Shown here piece by piece: positions 26,901-34,066 of a stretch of DNA of 64,000 bases. Position 1 is the stretch's first letter. Each line of letters begins with the position of its first letter. Source of the stretch: an uncultured Ruminococcus sp. (lineage in GTDB: Bacteria; Bacillota; Clostridia; Oscillospirales; Ruminococcaceae); NCBI RefSeq assembly GCF_947301925.1, contig NZ_CAMYUE010000013.1:24959-88958 (forward strand), in the 5' to 3' direction. The notes below the pieces were generated by a model, which was given only the letters and a program-made list of their open reading frames with translations, was not told the DNA's origin and searched no databases. The translations under genes were made by a program, and so were the position numbers.

Positions 26901-27838
26901 AGGGTCTCGCCTGCGTCTGCAAGGATCTCTCCCGTCATCTCGCTGATGATAGGCTGTGCAAGAGTCCTTCCTGCCAGACGTGAAGCTATGCCCAGCTTCT
27001 TGTTGTACTTATAGCGTCCGAAACGGCACAGGTCATATCTCTTTGCCTCGAAGAAGAGGTTGTTGAGGTGGCTGACCGCGCTCTCCACCGTGGGAGGCTC
27101 GCCGGGGCGGAGCTTCTTGTATACGTCGATGAGGGCGTCGGAGCGGTTCTTTGTCTGATCCTTCTGGAGGATAGTCTGTCTGAGGCGCTCGTCCTCGCCG
27201 TAGATCTCGAAGATCTCCTCATCCGTGCCCTCCTCGCCGAGAGCTCTGATGAAGGTGGTCAGCGGGATCTTTCTGTTCTTATCTATACGGACGTAAACAA
27301 CGTCGTTTGAATCCTGTTCGTATTCCAGCCACGCACCGCGGTTAGGGATGATCTGTGAGCTGAAAAGGTCCTTACCCGTCTTATCCTTGGTGAAGGAGTA
27401 GTAAACACCGGGGGAACGGACGAGCTGTGATACGATAACACGCTCGGCACCGTTTATAACGAAGGTACCGCTGTCGGTCATGAGGGGGAAGTCACCCATA
27501 TAGATCTCGCTCTCACTGACAGCGCCGGTCTCCTTGTTTGCAAGGGTAGCGGTAGCTCTCATGGCGACCTGATAGGTAGCTCCTCTGGATTTACATTCTG
27601 CGAGAGAATACTTGGGAGTGTCGTCAAATCTGTAGTCCTTGAAGTTGAGGACAAGATTGCCGTTGTAGTCGGTGATGGCGGTCATCTCGCGGAATACCTC
27701 ACGAAGACCTTCCTCCTTGAACCACTTATACGAGTTCTTCTGTACCTCGATAAGGTTCGGCATCTCGAGAGGCTCGGTAATCTTACCGAAGCTCATCCTG
27801 ACATTCTTTCCCAGCTGCTTAGGTGTAACATTCACCAT
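23912..27838 (-). CDS. rpoB: DNA-directed RNA polymerase subunit beta
   Basis: 1308 aa. The rifampicin pocket is present ('[19 protein letters not shown]' then 'LSALGPGG'), with the usual contact residues Gln, Asp, His and Ser of sensitive enzymes retained, and '[17 protein letters not shown]' follows. Start set at 27838 because AAGGAGG lies 9 nt upstream; a 14-codon upstream extension would swallow that site. Unusual: after the normal C-terminus ('[18 protein letters not shown]') comes a tail of roughly 90 residues that is about half Asp/Glu, with Phe, Ser and Gly between them. rplJ/rplL are not adjacent; the gene has its own promoter and a leader of about 175 nt. Confidence 0.98.
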   Translation of the reverse strand: MVNVTPKQLGKNVRMSFGKITEPLEMPNLIEVQKNSYKWFKEEGLREVFREMTAITDYNGNLVLNFKDYRFDDTPKYSLAECKSRGATYQVAMRATATLANKETGAVSESEIYMGDFPLMTDSGTFVINGAERVIVSQLVRSPGVYYSFTKDKTGKDLFSSQIIPNRGAWLEYEQDSNDVVYVRIDKNRKIPLTTFIRALGEEGTDEEIFEIYGEDERLRQTILQKDQTKNRSDALIDVYKKLRPGEPPTVESAVSHLNNLFFEAKRYDLCRFGRYKYNKKLGIASRLAGRTLAQPIISEMTGEILADAGETLTYEKACEIEQAGVYSAFVTVEAKEYYTDERGETNIRMVEKTVKVIGNGMVDIKGYVDFDAEKYGINEKVSFNVLKDILDNAADADELEETVKKKADELSPKYITLDDIRASVSYFLNLCEGVGTVDDIDHLGNRRIRSVGELLQNQFRIGYTRMERGIRERMNLQTQDVNTLTPQTLINIRPISSAMKEFFCSSPLSQFMDQNNPLAELTHKRRLSALGPGGLSRDRAGFEVRDVHYSHYGRMCPIETPEGPNIGLISYLATFARINEYGFIEAPYRKVDKTTGVVTGEVVYMTADMEDNFVVAQANEPLTEDGKLARPRVNARHRDQILEIDRDKVDYMDVSPKMVVSVATSMIPFLENDDANRALMGSNMQRQAVPLLKTERPFVGTGMEYKAAVDSGVCVVSDYDGKITYVDADKITLVDTDGIEHKYELIKFKRSNQGTCVNQRPIVKAGEEIKKGQVLADGPATADGEISLGKNALIGFMTWEGYNYEDAVLLNERLVREDVFTSVHIEEYEIECRDTKLGPEEITRDIPNVGDDALANLDENGIIRIGSEVNSGDILVGKVTPKGETELTAEERLLRAIFGEKAREVRDNSLKVPHGESGVIVDVKVFTRENCDELSAGVNMRVVCYIAQKRKITVGDKMAGRHGNKGVVSRILPEEDMPFLPDGTPLDIVLNPLGVPSRMNIGQVLEVHLGMACKALGWHIMTPVFDGAHEDDIRECFKMANDHANEHKDDMFELKAMDKVINPNALEFTEDCKFTLYDGRTGEKFDNRVTVGYMYYLKLHHLVDDKIHARSVGPYALVTQQPLGGKAQFGGQRFGEMEVWALEAYGAAYTLQEILTVKSDDTIGRVNTYEAIVKGQNVPTPGIPESFKVLIKEMQSLCLDVKVLDENQEEIDLTQNFDDDDPMPSRDSFADEETGDNTSYSDSDLGDSGFGFEGEDEDGGDDFDSVDKDDEFSFDEGEDEDDFGFGDDDEEEDIFDSFDIDDPSDED

Positions 27839-27947
27839 AGGCGGAACCTCCTTGTATTTTATTGCTGCCGCCCTTCGCACACAGTAACGGAAGCGGCAGA
27901 GCTGTTTTATGTTATCGTATCATCTGAAAAAATTTTTGCAGAAACTA

Positions 27948-27977
27948 TTGACAAGTCCGTGCAATGTATGCTATAAT
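27948..27977 (+). promoter_or_regulatory. Plus-strand promoter inside the rpoB leader
   Basis: TTGACA-N18-TATAAT with an extended -10 (TGCTATAAT). It points away from rpoB and towards the rpoB promoter, and no plausible CDS follows. Confidence 0.7.
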
Positions 27978-27983
27978 ATCTTG

Positions 27984-28109
27984 CAAAATAGCGATACTAT
28001 TCCATATTGATACATTATAACATTATAATACAGATTCCGTCCCATGTCAAGGGACTTTGGAAAGATTTATCAAAAGCACCTGATTTTGAAAAAAATGGGT
28101 GTTTTTTTT
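27984..28109 (+). ncRNA. Candidate antisense RNA to the rpoB leader
   Basis: Starts after the plus-strand promoter, crosses the rpoB promoter, contains a GTCCC/GGGAC hairpin and ends at a stem-loop (28077-28101) followed by eight T. About 125 nt with no ORF preceded by a ribosome site. Promoter and terminator are seen; the transcript itself is inferred. Confidence 0.45.
28022..28050 (-). promoter_or_regulatory. Consensus promoter of rpoBC
   Basis: Minus strand TTGACA-N17-TATAAT, a perfect sigma-A consensus. Transcription would begin near 28014 and give a leader of about 175 nt before the rpoB ATG. Confidence 0.85.
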
Positions 28110-28129
28110 GTATATTTTTGTATTTGCGC

Positions 28130-28172
28130 AAAAAAGTCTGCGAAGAACACACATCGTTCTCCGCAGACTTTG
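28130..28172. terminator. Terminator of the TraB-family gene
   Basis: Near-perfect 16-bp stem AAAGTCTGCG.../...CGCAGACTTT, with a T-run in the minus direction. Confidence 0.85.
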
Positions 28173-28185
28173 TTCTTTATTATCG

Positions 28186-29241
28186 TCAGGCCACTCTCTC
28201 CACCTTGTAGCCCCTCTGCTGAAGCAGGTCGTCAACGCCCCTGCTGCCTGCAAAATGAGCGGCTCCCACCATAAAGAAGTAGTTGTCGCCGTTTTTCAGG
28301 AACTCCTCGGCCTTGTCTGCCATTCTCTCGTTGCGGCCGTAGAGCACCACATCGAGATAAGCCGCATAATCGTCATTAAGCTCCTTGGGGATCTCGTTTT
28401 CAACATTCGACTGATCCAGAGCGTCTATATCGCCCGAAGCCCACAGGTCGTACTGCCGTGCGAAGCTCTCGGTGTATACCGACATATCCTCGGTGCTGTC
28501 GATGACCTGTTTTATCATATAATCCGCCAGATCGTCGGTGGCGGCATTCAGCGCCTTTGCCTGTATATCAAGGGATTCCACGTTCACGATCTTCTTGCCG
28601 TCCTTTTCCGCAAGGGACAGGAACGCCGCGTCAACGCCCTTCTCGTTGATATTCTTCATCTTCATCATGGCGGCCACTTCTATCTCCGTTTCCCAGAAGC
28701 CTGCATTGTAGCTGTCCATCATATTGTTGTAGAACATATTTTCCGCCATAAAGGCCTTTGCCTTCTCGTAGGTCTCATTGGAGATATGATCCTTCACGGT
28801 GGTGCCGTCGGAATATATCAGCTTGGCATAGAAGTCCTTCATCTGCTCGAAATCCGACATAACGCTGTTTACGTCATACTCGACGGCTATGCCGTCGCAG
28901 TTCTCATATACGTCCATGATATAGTCGGGCAGAGGAAAGGTATCATCTGTGACCATGTGCATAGTTCCCAGCATATACAGTTCATGCCCCGTATTTTCGT
29001 CGGTGACCTTCCACATTGCGGGAGTGGCCTCCTTGACGGTGGCATATGCGTTTATATCGTTTTCTGCTGCTGAAGCAGCCTCTGTAGCGGCCGCAGTTTC
29101 CGTCTCCTGCTGAACAGAAGTCTCCACGGCAGCGGGATCAGTGCTGCCGACCTTGCCGCCTCCGCTCCTTCCGGTGCATGAAACGGCGCAGACTGCGCAG
29201 GATACCGCCGCAAGAACGGCAATGATACGTTTACTGTACAT
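28186..29241 (-). CDS. TraB/GumN family lipoprotein
   Basis: 351-aa protein with a signal sequence and lipobox-like Cys (AVSC, about residue 22), then an Ala/Thr/Glu-rich linker. The TraB/GumN core shows 'LYMLGTMHMVTDD' (N-terminal GTxH motif), 'GIAVEYDV', 'RNERMADKAEEFL' and 'YFFMVGAAHFAGSRGVDDLLQQRGYKV' (GAxHxxG...LL motif). The conserved His/Glu set suggests a metal-dependent peptidase, as shown for TIKI relatives. The start at 29241 has AGAGG 6 nt upstream; an upstream TTG overlaps the GntR gene and is less likely. Extracytoplasmic. Function in this organism unknown. Confidence 0.85.
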   Translation of the reverse strand: MYSKRIIAVLAAVSCAVCAVSCTGRSGGGKVGSTDPAAVETSVQQETETAAATEAASAAENDINAYATVKEATPAMWKVTDENTGHELYMLGTMHMVTDDTFPLPDYIMDVYENCDGIAVEYDVNSVMSDFEQMKDFYAKLIYSDGTTVKDHISNETYEKAKAFMAENMFYNNMMDSYNAGFWETEIEVAAMMKMKNINEKGVDAAFLSLAEKDGKKIVNVESLDIQAKALNAATDDLADYMIKQVIDSTEDMSVYTESFARQYDLWASGDIDALDQSNVENEIPKELNDDYAAYLDVVLYGRNERMADKAEEFLKNGDNYFFMVGAAHFAGSRGVDDLLQQRGYKVERVA

Positions 29242-29251
29242 ATATATCCTC

Positions 29252-29926
29252 TCAGTTCTCAAAGCTGTTGTCTATAAGATCGTAATGTGCGTCGATAGCC
29301 TTGAAGCAGAAATCAACATCGCCTGTCAGTATGCCCTGCACCATCTTCTCATGAGCGTCCTGAAGCTTCAGTCTTACATCCTGATCGGCAGTCATCAGAA
29401 AATCATCTATCCAGCGCATATAGACCTCCGAAACTGCGTCCATGAAGGTCATCCAGAAGCTGTTTTCGGTGGCGTATATAAGAGAATAGTGGAAATCCCT
29501 GTCCGCTGCTGTGCGGTCATCGGTGCCCTCGGACTCCTTCAGCCTGTTGAGAGCCGCTACTATTTTCAGCTTGTTGTCGGGACTGCAGCCCCTTGCGATA
29601 AGATAGCTGCACACCGTCTTTTCCATGCTTCTTCTGAATGAGCATATCTCCTCCTTTGAGGTCCTGTTCATCAGCAGCATGATATCCATGGCTTTTGCGA
29701 TAGACTCCGAGATATTGTCCGTAAGGTAATTTCCCGAGCCCTGCTTTCCGTTGACTATTCCCAGTATCTCAAGTCCCCTGAGAGCCTCGCGGACGGTATT
29801 GCGGCTTATGCCCAGCTTTTCCGAGATGCTCCGCTCTGTAGGAAGCTTATCGCCCACCTTGAGCATACCGCCCCTGATAAGATCAAGTATATAATCTATT
29901 GTCTTGCGATATTCACTGTTACCCAT
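29252..29926 (-). CDS. GntR family regulator, FadR/FCD type
   Basis: 224 aa: N-terminal winged HTH ('GDKLPTERSISEKLGISRNTVREALRGLEILGIVNGKQGSGNYL', about 25-70) and an all-helical FCD effector domain with the His/Asp metal-site residues 'DRDFHYSLI' and 'DAHEKM'. FadR-type regulators usually sense small carboxylates or sugar acids. It is 10 bp upstream of the TraB gene, so the two are probably co-transcribed. GGAGG precedes the ATG. Confidence 0.9.
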   Translation of the reverse strand: MGNSEYRKTIDYILDLIRGGMLKVGDKLPTERSISEKLGISRNTVREALRGLEILGIVNGKQGSGNYLTDNISESIAKAMDIMLLMNRTSKEEICSFRRSMEKTVCSYLIARGCSPDNKLKIVAALNRLKESEGTDDRTAADRDFHYSLIYATENSFWMTFMDAVSEVYMRWIDDFLMTADQDVRLKLQDAHEKMVQGILTGDVDFCFKAIDAHYDLIDNSFEN

Positions 29927-30015
29927 AGCTTCCTCCTGTCAGTATTTTACTAAAATTATATCATTTATCTCTCCGCAAGTCAATGAAAGTTCAGTGAAAT
30001 TTTCACCGTCCTTGC

Positions 30016-30050
30016 AGAAAACCCCTGCCGTTTCACAGCAGGGGCAAAAG
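30016..30050 (-). terminator. PPK2 gene terminator
   Basis: CCCCTGC/GCAGGGG stem followed by a short T-run on the minus strand. Confidence 0.75.
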
Positions 30051-30052
30051 CA

Positions 30053-31012
30053 TTACTTCTTGCTCTTTTTCTTTGCTTTCTTCTTTGAGTCGTCAGACTT
30101 CTTTTCAGGCTTCTTTTCGTTCTTTTCCGCCTCATATCCCGCCATAGCCTCGGTGAGTATCTTCCTGCACTCGGGAAGCTTTTCCTTCTCCTCGGCAGGG
30201 AGCTCGGGATAATCGGGCTTGCAGGCCTTCAGGGCGTCAAGGAGTATCTCCGTCAGAAGGTATCTTGTGTACCATCTCTGATCGCCCGGGAGAACGTACC
30301 ATGGGCTGTTTTTTGTGGAGGTCCTGTTTATCACATCATTGAAGCATTTGAGGTATGCGTCGTACTTGTCGCGCACCTTCAGGTCGTCCGCACGGAACTT
30401 CCAGTTCTTCTCGGGGAGCTCTATACGCTCCAGAAGCTGGCCTGTCTGCTCCTCCTTGGATACATGGAGGAAGATCTTCACCATGCGGTAGCTGTTCTCA
30501 TAGAGGTATTCCTCGAAGTTGTTCACCTGATCGTAGCGCTTGTCGAAGAACTTCTTCCTTGAGTCCTCAAGCACTCTGTCGGACATATGATAGCCCTTCC
30601 AGATATCCTCCGCCTGAACAGTGACAAGATCCTCATAGTGGCTCCTGTTGAATACAGCTATCTCGCCTCTGCGGGGAACGTTCTGATGTATCCTCCACAG
30701 ATAGTCGTGAGCCAGCTCGTCGGCAGTGGGCGCCTTATAATAGTGCACCTTTACTCCCTGGGGGTTCACGCCGCTGAATACATACTTTATGATAGAGTCC
30801 TTGCCGGAAGCGTCAAGAGCCTGTATCACAACAATGAGGCCCTCCCTTGCGTCGGCATAGAACTTGTCCTGCAAAGCTATGAGCTCCTGCTTGTTCTCCT
30901 CATATTTCTTCAGTATCTCTTCCTTGTCAACTCCGTCCTCCCTGCTGTTGGTGGGGAGCTTCCTGATATCCGTCTTTTTACCCTCGCGTATCAGGTACTT
31001 GTCTGCTTTCAT
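30053..31012 (-). CDS. Polyphosphate kinase 2 family (polyP:nucleotide phosphotransferase)
   Basis: 319-aa PPK2-type enzyme: Walker A ALDASGKDS (about 70-78), 'FSGVNPQGVKVHYYKAP', lid-region 'PRRGEIAVFNRSHYEDLV' (about 118-135) and 'EKNWKFRADDLKVRDKYDAY'. It moves phosphate between polyphosphate and ADP/AMP or GDP. The last 28 or so residues are almost all Lys with Ser, Asp and Glu, an unusual basic tail that might bind polyphosphate or nucleic acid. Cytoplasmic. Confidence 0.9.
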   Translation of the reverse strand: MKADKYLIREGKKTDIRKLPTNSREDGVDKEEILKKYEENKQELIALQDKFYADAREGLIVVIQALDASGKDSIIKYVFSGVNPQGVKVHYYKAPTADELAHDYLWRIHQNVPRRGEIAVFNRSHYEDLVTVQAEDIWKGYHMSDRVLEDSRKKFFDKRYDQVNNFEEYLYENSYRMVKIFLHVSKEEQTGQLLERIELPEKNWKFRADDLKVRDKYDAYLKCFNDVINRTSTKNSPWYVLPGDQRWYTRYLLTEILLDALKACKPDYPELPAEEKEKLPECRKILTEAMAGYEAEKNEKKPEKKSDDSKKKAKKKSKK

Positions 31013-31051
31013 GTGATTGACCTCCGTTTCATTTTATGGCTGTTGATATGT

Positions 31052-32029
31052 TTATTCCGCTAATACAGGCGCCACCGTCATCATACTGTATACCATCACG
31101 GAATACAGTGCTGTCTGACGCGCCGCCAGAAGCGCAGCCTTTTCTGCGGCTCCGCTCATATTCTCATCGCTTGCATAGGCAGTGGTCAGCAGCATGAACG
31201 CATGGCTGACTGGCTCTCCGCTGCCGAACTCCGACAGATCCCACACAGCCTTATGCTGAGTGAGGAACGCCTCCACATCGCTGATATCTCCTGTTATCTC
31301 CGCATTGCTGTAGCCTGTTATGGACAGTGCCGCCAGCATTGCCAGCTCATAGTGCTTGCCGTACTTTTTTCCCTTTTTCAGCATGGCGTCGTACAGCTCG
31401 CTGAACTTACCGCACTTTTCCGCAGGAGCTCCCTTGGCCATGGCCAGCACATGGGAAACTGTCTGTATGCTGTTATTGTCGGCGCTGTGCTTCAGCAGCC
31501 TGTAGCTCTCCTCCATGTCGGCTATGAGCTCATCATCGGACTTTTCCGAAAAGGCCAGCATCACCGCAAAGGCAACGTCCTCCTTGGTGGTGAGTATCCT
31601 GTGTTCCTTCTTCATCCTGTCGTATATCTGCCTTCCCCTTCTGATATGCTCCTCCGCCCTGTCCGCAGGAGAAAGCCTTGCAAGGAGTATGGACAGAAGC
31701 GCAAGGTGCTCGGAGTTGGTGAAATACTTCCTCAGCTGCTCATAGCAGGTCATGTACCTCTCCATCTCGCCTCTGGGGTCGTCGCTGACCGACAGCCACG
31801 AGGCTATCAGAGGACGTACCGTGCTGCGGAAGCTGGAAAGCATTTTGGGGTTATCCTTTATAAGCTCCATGCTGTTCTTGAATTTACCCAGCTCAAACTC
31901 AGCGTCCGCGGCGCAGAAAACATTGGCGCACACAGGATAGAGTATATCTCTTTCAAGGGGGTAAAGGTCGGTGAACAGCCCGAGATTCAGCAGATATTTA
32001 TCGCACAGTGTCTCCAGCAGCTCCTTCAT
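31052..32029 (-). CDS. DUF4003 family protein
   Basis: 325-aa all-helical protein matching DUF4003, a Firmicute family of unknown role. Recognisable segments are the 'FRSTVRPLIASWLSVSDDP' start of the conserved core, 'MKKEHRILTTKEDVAFAVMLA' and a terminal Ala/Met-rich helix. No signal peptide. Single gene, divergent from the nucleoside phosphorylase. Confidence 0.75.
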   Translation of the reverse strand: MKELLETLCDKYLLNLGLFTDLYPLERDILYPVCANVFCAADAEFELGKFKNSMELIKDNPKMLSSFRSTVRPLIASWLSVSDDPRGEMERYMTCYEQLRKYFTNSEHLALLSILLARLSPADRAEEHIRRGRQIYDRMKKEHRILTTKEDVAFAVMLAFSEKSDDELIADMEESYRLLKHSADNNSIQTVSHVLAMAKGAPAEKCGKFSELYDAMLKKGKKYGKHYELAMLAALSITGYSNAEITGDISDVEAFLTQHKAVWDLSEFGSGEPVSHAFMLLTTAYASDENMSGAAEKAALLAARQTALYSVMVYSMMTVAPVLAE

Positions 32030-32174
32030 GTCGCACCTCCCGAATAATTATGTTCATACCTTATGTCCGACTGTTAAAAGGTCGGACAGCTTGTGATATT
32101 ATTGCTCCTCGTAAGTTATTATTACCATTATATCACATATTTTTTTCAATTTCAATCCAAATTTTGTGAAATTA

Positions 32175-32203
32175 TTGTTTTTTTCACACAAATAGTTTAT
32201 AAT
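32175..32203 (+). promoter_or_regulatory. Promoter of the nucleoside phosphorylase gene
   Basis: TTGTTT-N17-TATAAT, about 50 bp before the ATG at 32255. Confidence 0.6.
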
Positions 32204-32254
32204 AATAGCATTAATAACCGTACATATAACGGAATGAAAGGAATTTCACGGAAT

Positions 32255-33010
32255 ATGAAAAAGAATGATTTTCCCATACTTGAATACGATCCTGCGGAGA
32301 GATCGGTCTTCGCACACAAGGTCGAGACTCAGCTGCCGCAGAAGGCTGTATACGCCCTGCTCGGCAGCTGCATTGATGAATACGCACAGGCCTGCGGCGC
32401 AAGGGTAGCCGAGACCATACAGACAATCACCCGCGACTATCCTATATATGTGACCCGACACAACGGCGAGGAGATATGCCTGCTTCAGGCTCCTATGGGA
32501 GCTCCTGCGGCGGTGCAGAATATGGAGATACTTCTCCATAACGGCGTGAAGCATATCATAGCGGCAGGCTCCTGCGGAGTTCTCAGGGATATGCCCGAGA
32601 ACCGCTTCCTCGTGCCTGTAAGAGCGCTGCGTGACGAGGGCTGCTCTTATCATTATCTGCCGCCTCAGCGCTTCGTGGAGCTGGATATGCCCATGACGGA
32701 GCAGATATGCCGATGTCTCGGCAGCAAGGGCATGAGCTATGAGAAATGCACCACATGGACAACAGACGGTCTTTTCCGCGAAACGCCGGATATAGTCGCA
32801 TACCGCCGCGATGAGGGCTGCGACACGGTTGAGATGGAATGTGCGGCTCTTGCAGCCTGTGCAAAATTCCGCGGGACTGACTTCGGTATGCTGCTATTTA
32901 CGGCAGATACACTTGCGGACACGGATAATTACGACAGGCGCGACTTCGGCGAAGCCTCCCTTGCCCCCGCACTGAAGCTATGCCTTGATATCATCACCGA
33001 CAAATCATGA
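32255..33010 (+). CDS. Nucleoside phosphorylase (PNP/UDP phosphorylase superfamily)
   Basis: 251 aa with the family core: 'LQAPMGAPAAVQNMEILL' (phosphate/base loop), 'HIIAAGSCGVLRD', 'TWTTDGLFRET' and 'DTVEMECAALAACAKFRG' (the MEC/E ribose-binding element, about 190). It splits a purine or pyrimidine nucleoside with phosphate for salvage. I start at 32255 (AAAGGAA about 11 nt upstream); earlier in-frame starts run through the promoter. A uridine-phosphorylase-like substrate is a guess. Confidence 0.85.
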   Translation: MKKNDFPILEYDPAERSVFAHKVETQLPQKAVYALLGSCIDEYAQACGARVAETIQTITRDYPIYVTRHNGEEICLLQAPMGAPAAVQNMEILLHNGVKHIIAAGSCGVLRDMPENRFLVPVRALRDEGCSYHYLPPQRFVELDMPMTEQICRCLGSKGMSYEKCTTWTTDGLFRETPDIVAYRRDEGCDTVEMECAALAACAKFRGTDFGMLLFTADTLADTDNYDRRDFGEASLAPALKLCLDIITDKS

Positions 33011-33016
33011 TTTGTT

Positions 33017-33090
33017 GGGGACGCCGTTTACAGTTATTTTGCAGCGGCTGATGCCTGCAACAGCCCGCCTATAAAGGCAAACGGCCGCCC
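33017..33090. repeat. Imperfect palindromic unit
   Basis: GGGGACGCCGTTT and AAACGGCCGCCC face each other about 50 bp apart in the gap between two genes, with a smaller GCAGCGGC/GCAAC hairpin inside. The GGGGACG end resembles that of the 19993-20059 unit. Confidence 0.3.
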
Positions 33091-33112
33091 ATGAGTTACG
33101 AAAGGAGCAAAT

Positions 33113-33934
33113 ATGCCACATATAATTGAAATCACAGATCTCACCGCTGAGGAGCTTATCCCTTACACCAACACCTCGGAGAAAAAACTCCTCAGCTACT
33201 TCGGCCGCGGTGACGGCATCTTCGTAGCCGAGAGTCCCAAGGTCATCACAACTGCCTTAATTTCGGGGTATACCCCGATTTCTCTGCTGATGGAGCGTAA
33301 ATATATAAGTAAACAGACGGAATTGCTCGACCGCTGCGGAGATATCCCCGTATATACCGCCGATACGCAGCTGCTCACCGAACTGACAGGCTTCAGGCTT
33401 ACTCAGGGCGCACTGTGCGCTATGCGCCGCAGACCTGTCCCTGCCCCGGAGGAAGTCCTGGCCAGCGCTGAACGTATCGCAGTACTTGAAGATATCACCA
33501 ACCAGACCAATATAGGCGCTATATTCCGCTCCGCAGCAGCTCTCGGTCTTGATGCTATAGCTCTTACCCCCTCATGCAGCGATCCCCTCTTCCGCCGCTC
33601 CGTCCGCGTAAGTATGGGTACCGTCTTTCAGATCCCCTGGACATATCTTCGCTCAGGCTCCCCCGATTATATTTCAGAGCTCAGGGAGCTGGGCTTTGCC
33701 TCTGCTGCCATGGCACTGAGAAAAAACACAGTGAGTATACGCGATCCGCAGCTGACCTCGGAAAAAAAGCTGGCGGTGATACTCGGCACAGAGGGCGACG
33801 GTCTCAGGGACTCCACCATCGACGCCTGTGATTATACAATCAAAATACCCATGGCTCATGGTGTGGACTCGCTGAATGTAGCCGCGGCAAGCGCTGTTGC
33901 TTTCTGGCAATTGACCAAATATTGCGATAATTAA
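33113..33934 (+). CDS. SpoU/TrmH family RNA 2'-O-ribose methyltransferase
   Basis: 273 aa with all three SPOUT motifs: 'NIGAIFRSAAALG' (motif 1, about 126-138), 'LAVILGTEGDGL' (motif 2) and 'IPMAHGVDSLNVAAASAVAFW' (motif 3, knot). An N-terminal L30e-like RNA-binding domain (about 20-105) precedes them. It methylates a ribose in tRNA or 23S rRNA; the position is unknown. AAAGGAG precedes the ATG. Confidence 0.92.
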   Translation: MPHIIEITDLTAEELIPYTNTSEKKLLSYFGRGDGIFVAESPKVITTALISGYTPISLLMERKYISKQTELLDRCGDIPVYTADTQLLTELTGFRLTQGALCAMRRRPVPAPEEVLASAERIAVLEDITNQTNIGAIFRSAAALGLDAIALTPSCSDPLFRRSVRVSMGTVFQIPWTYLRSGSPDYISELRELGFASAAMALRKNTVSIRDPQLTSEKKLAVILGTEGDGLRDSTIDACDYTIKIPMAHGVDSLNVAAASAVAFWQLTKYCDN

Positions 33935-33974
33935 CACTTTCGCAAAAAAAGCGAAACAAAATATCCAAAAAGTC

Positions 33975-34003
33975 TTGAATTTCTCAGAAATATATGTTAT
34001 AAT
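33975..34003 (+). promoter_or_regulatory. Promoter of the DUF6055 gene
   Basis: TTGAAT-N17-TATAAT, about 64 bp before the ATG at 34067. Confidence 0.65.
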
Positions 34004-34066
34004 CATATCATCAAATATACCGAGCGGAGAATTTACGTCAGTTTTTACAAAAAAGGAGGAATTCAT

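Noticed and set aside
28007..28210. 67-codon plus-strand ORF in front of the TraB-family terminator
   Set aside because: No ribosome site, runs through two terminator hairpins, and has low-complexity composition. The plus-strand promoter there more likely serves a short RNA.
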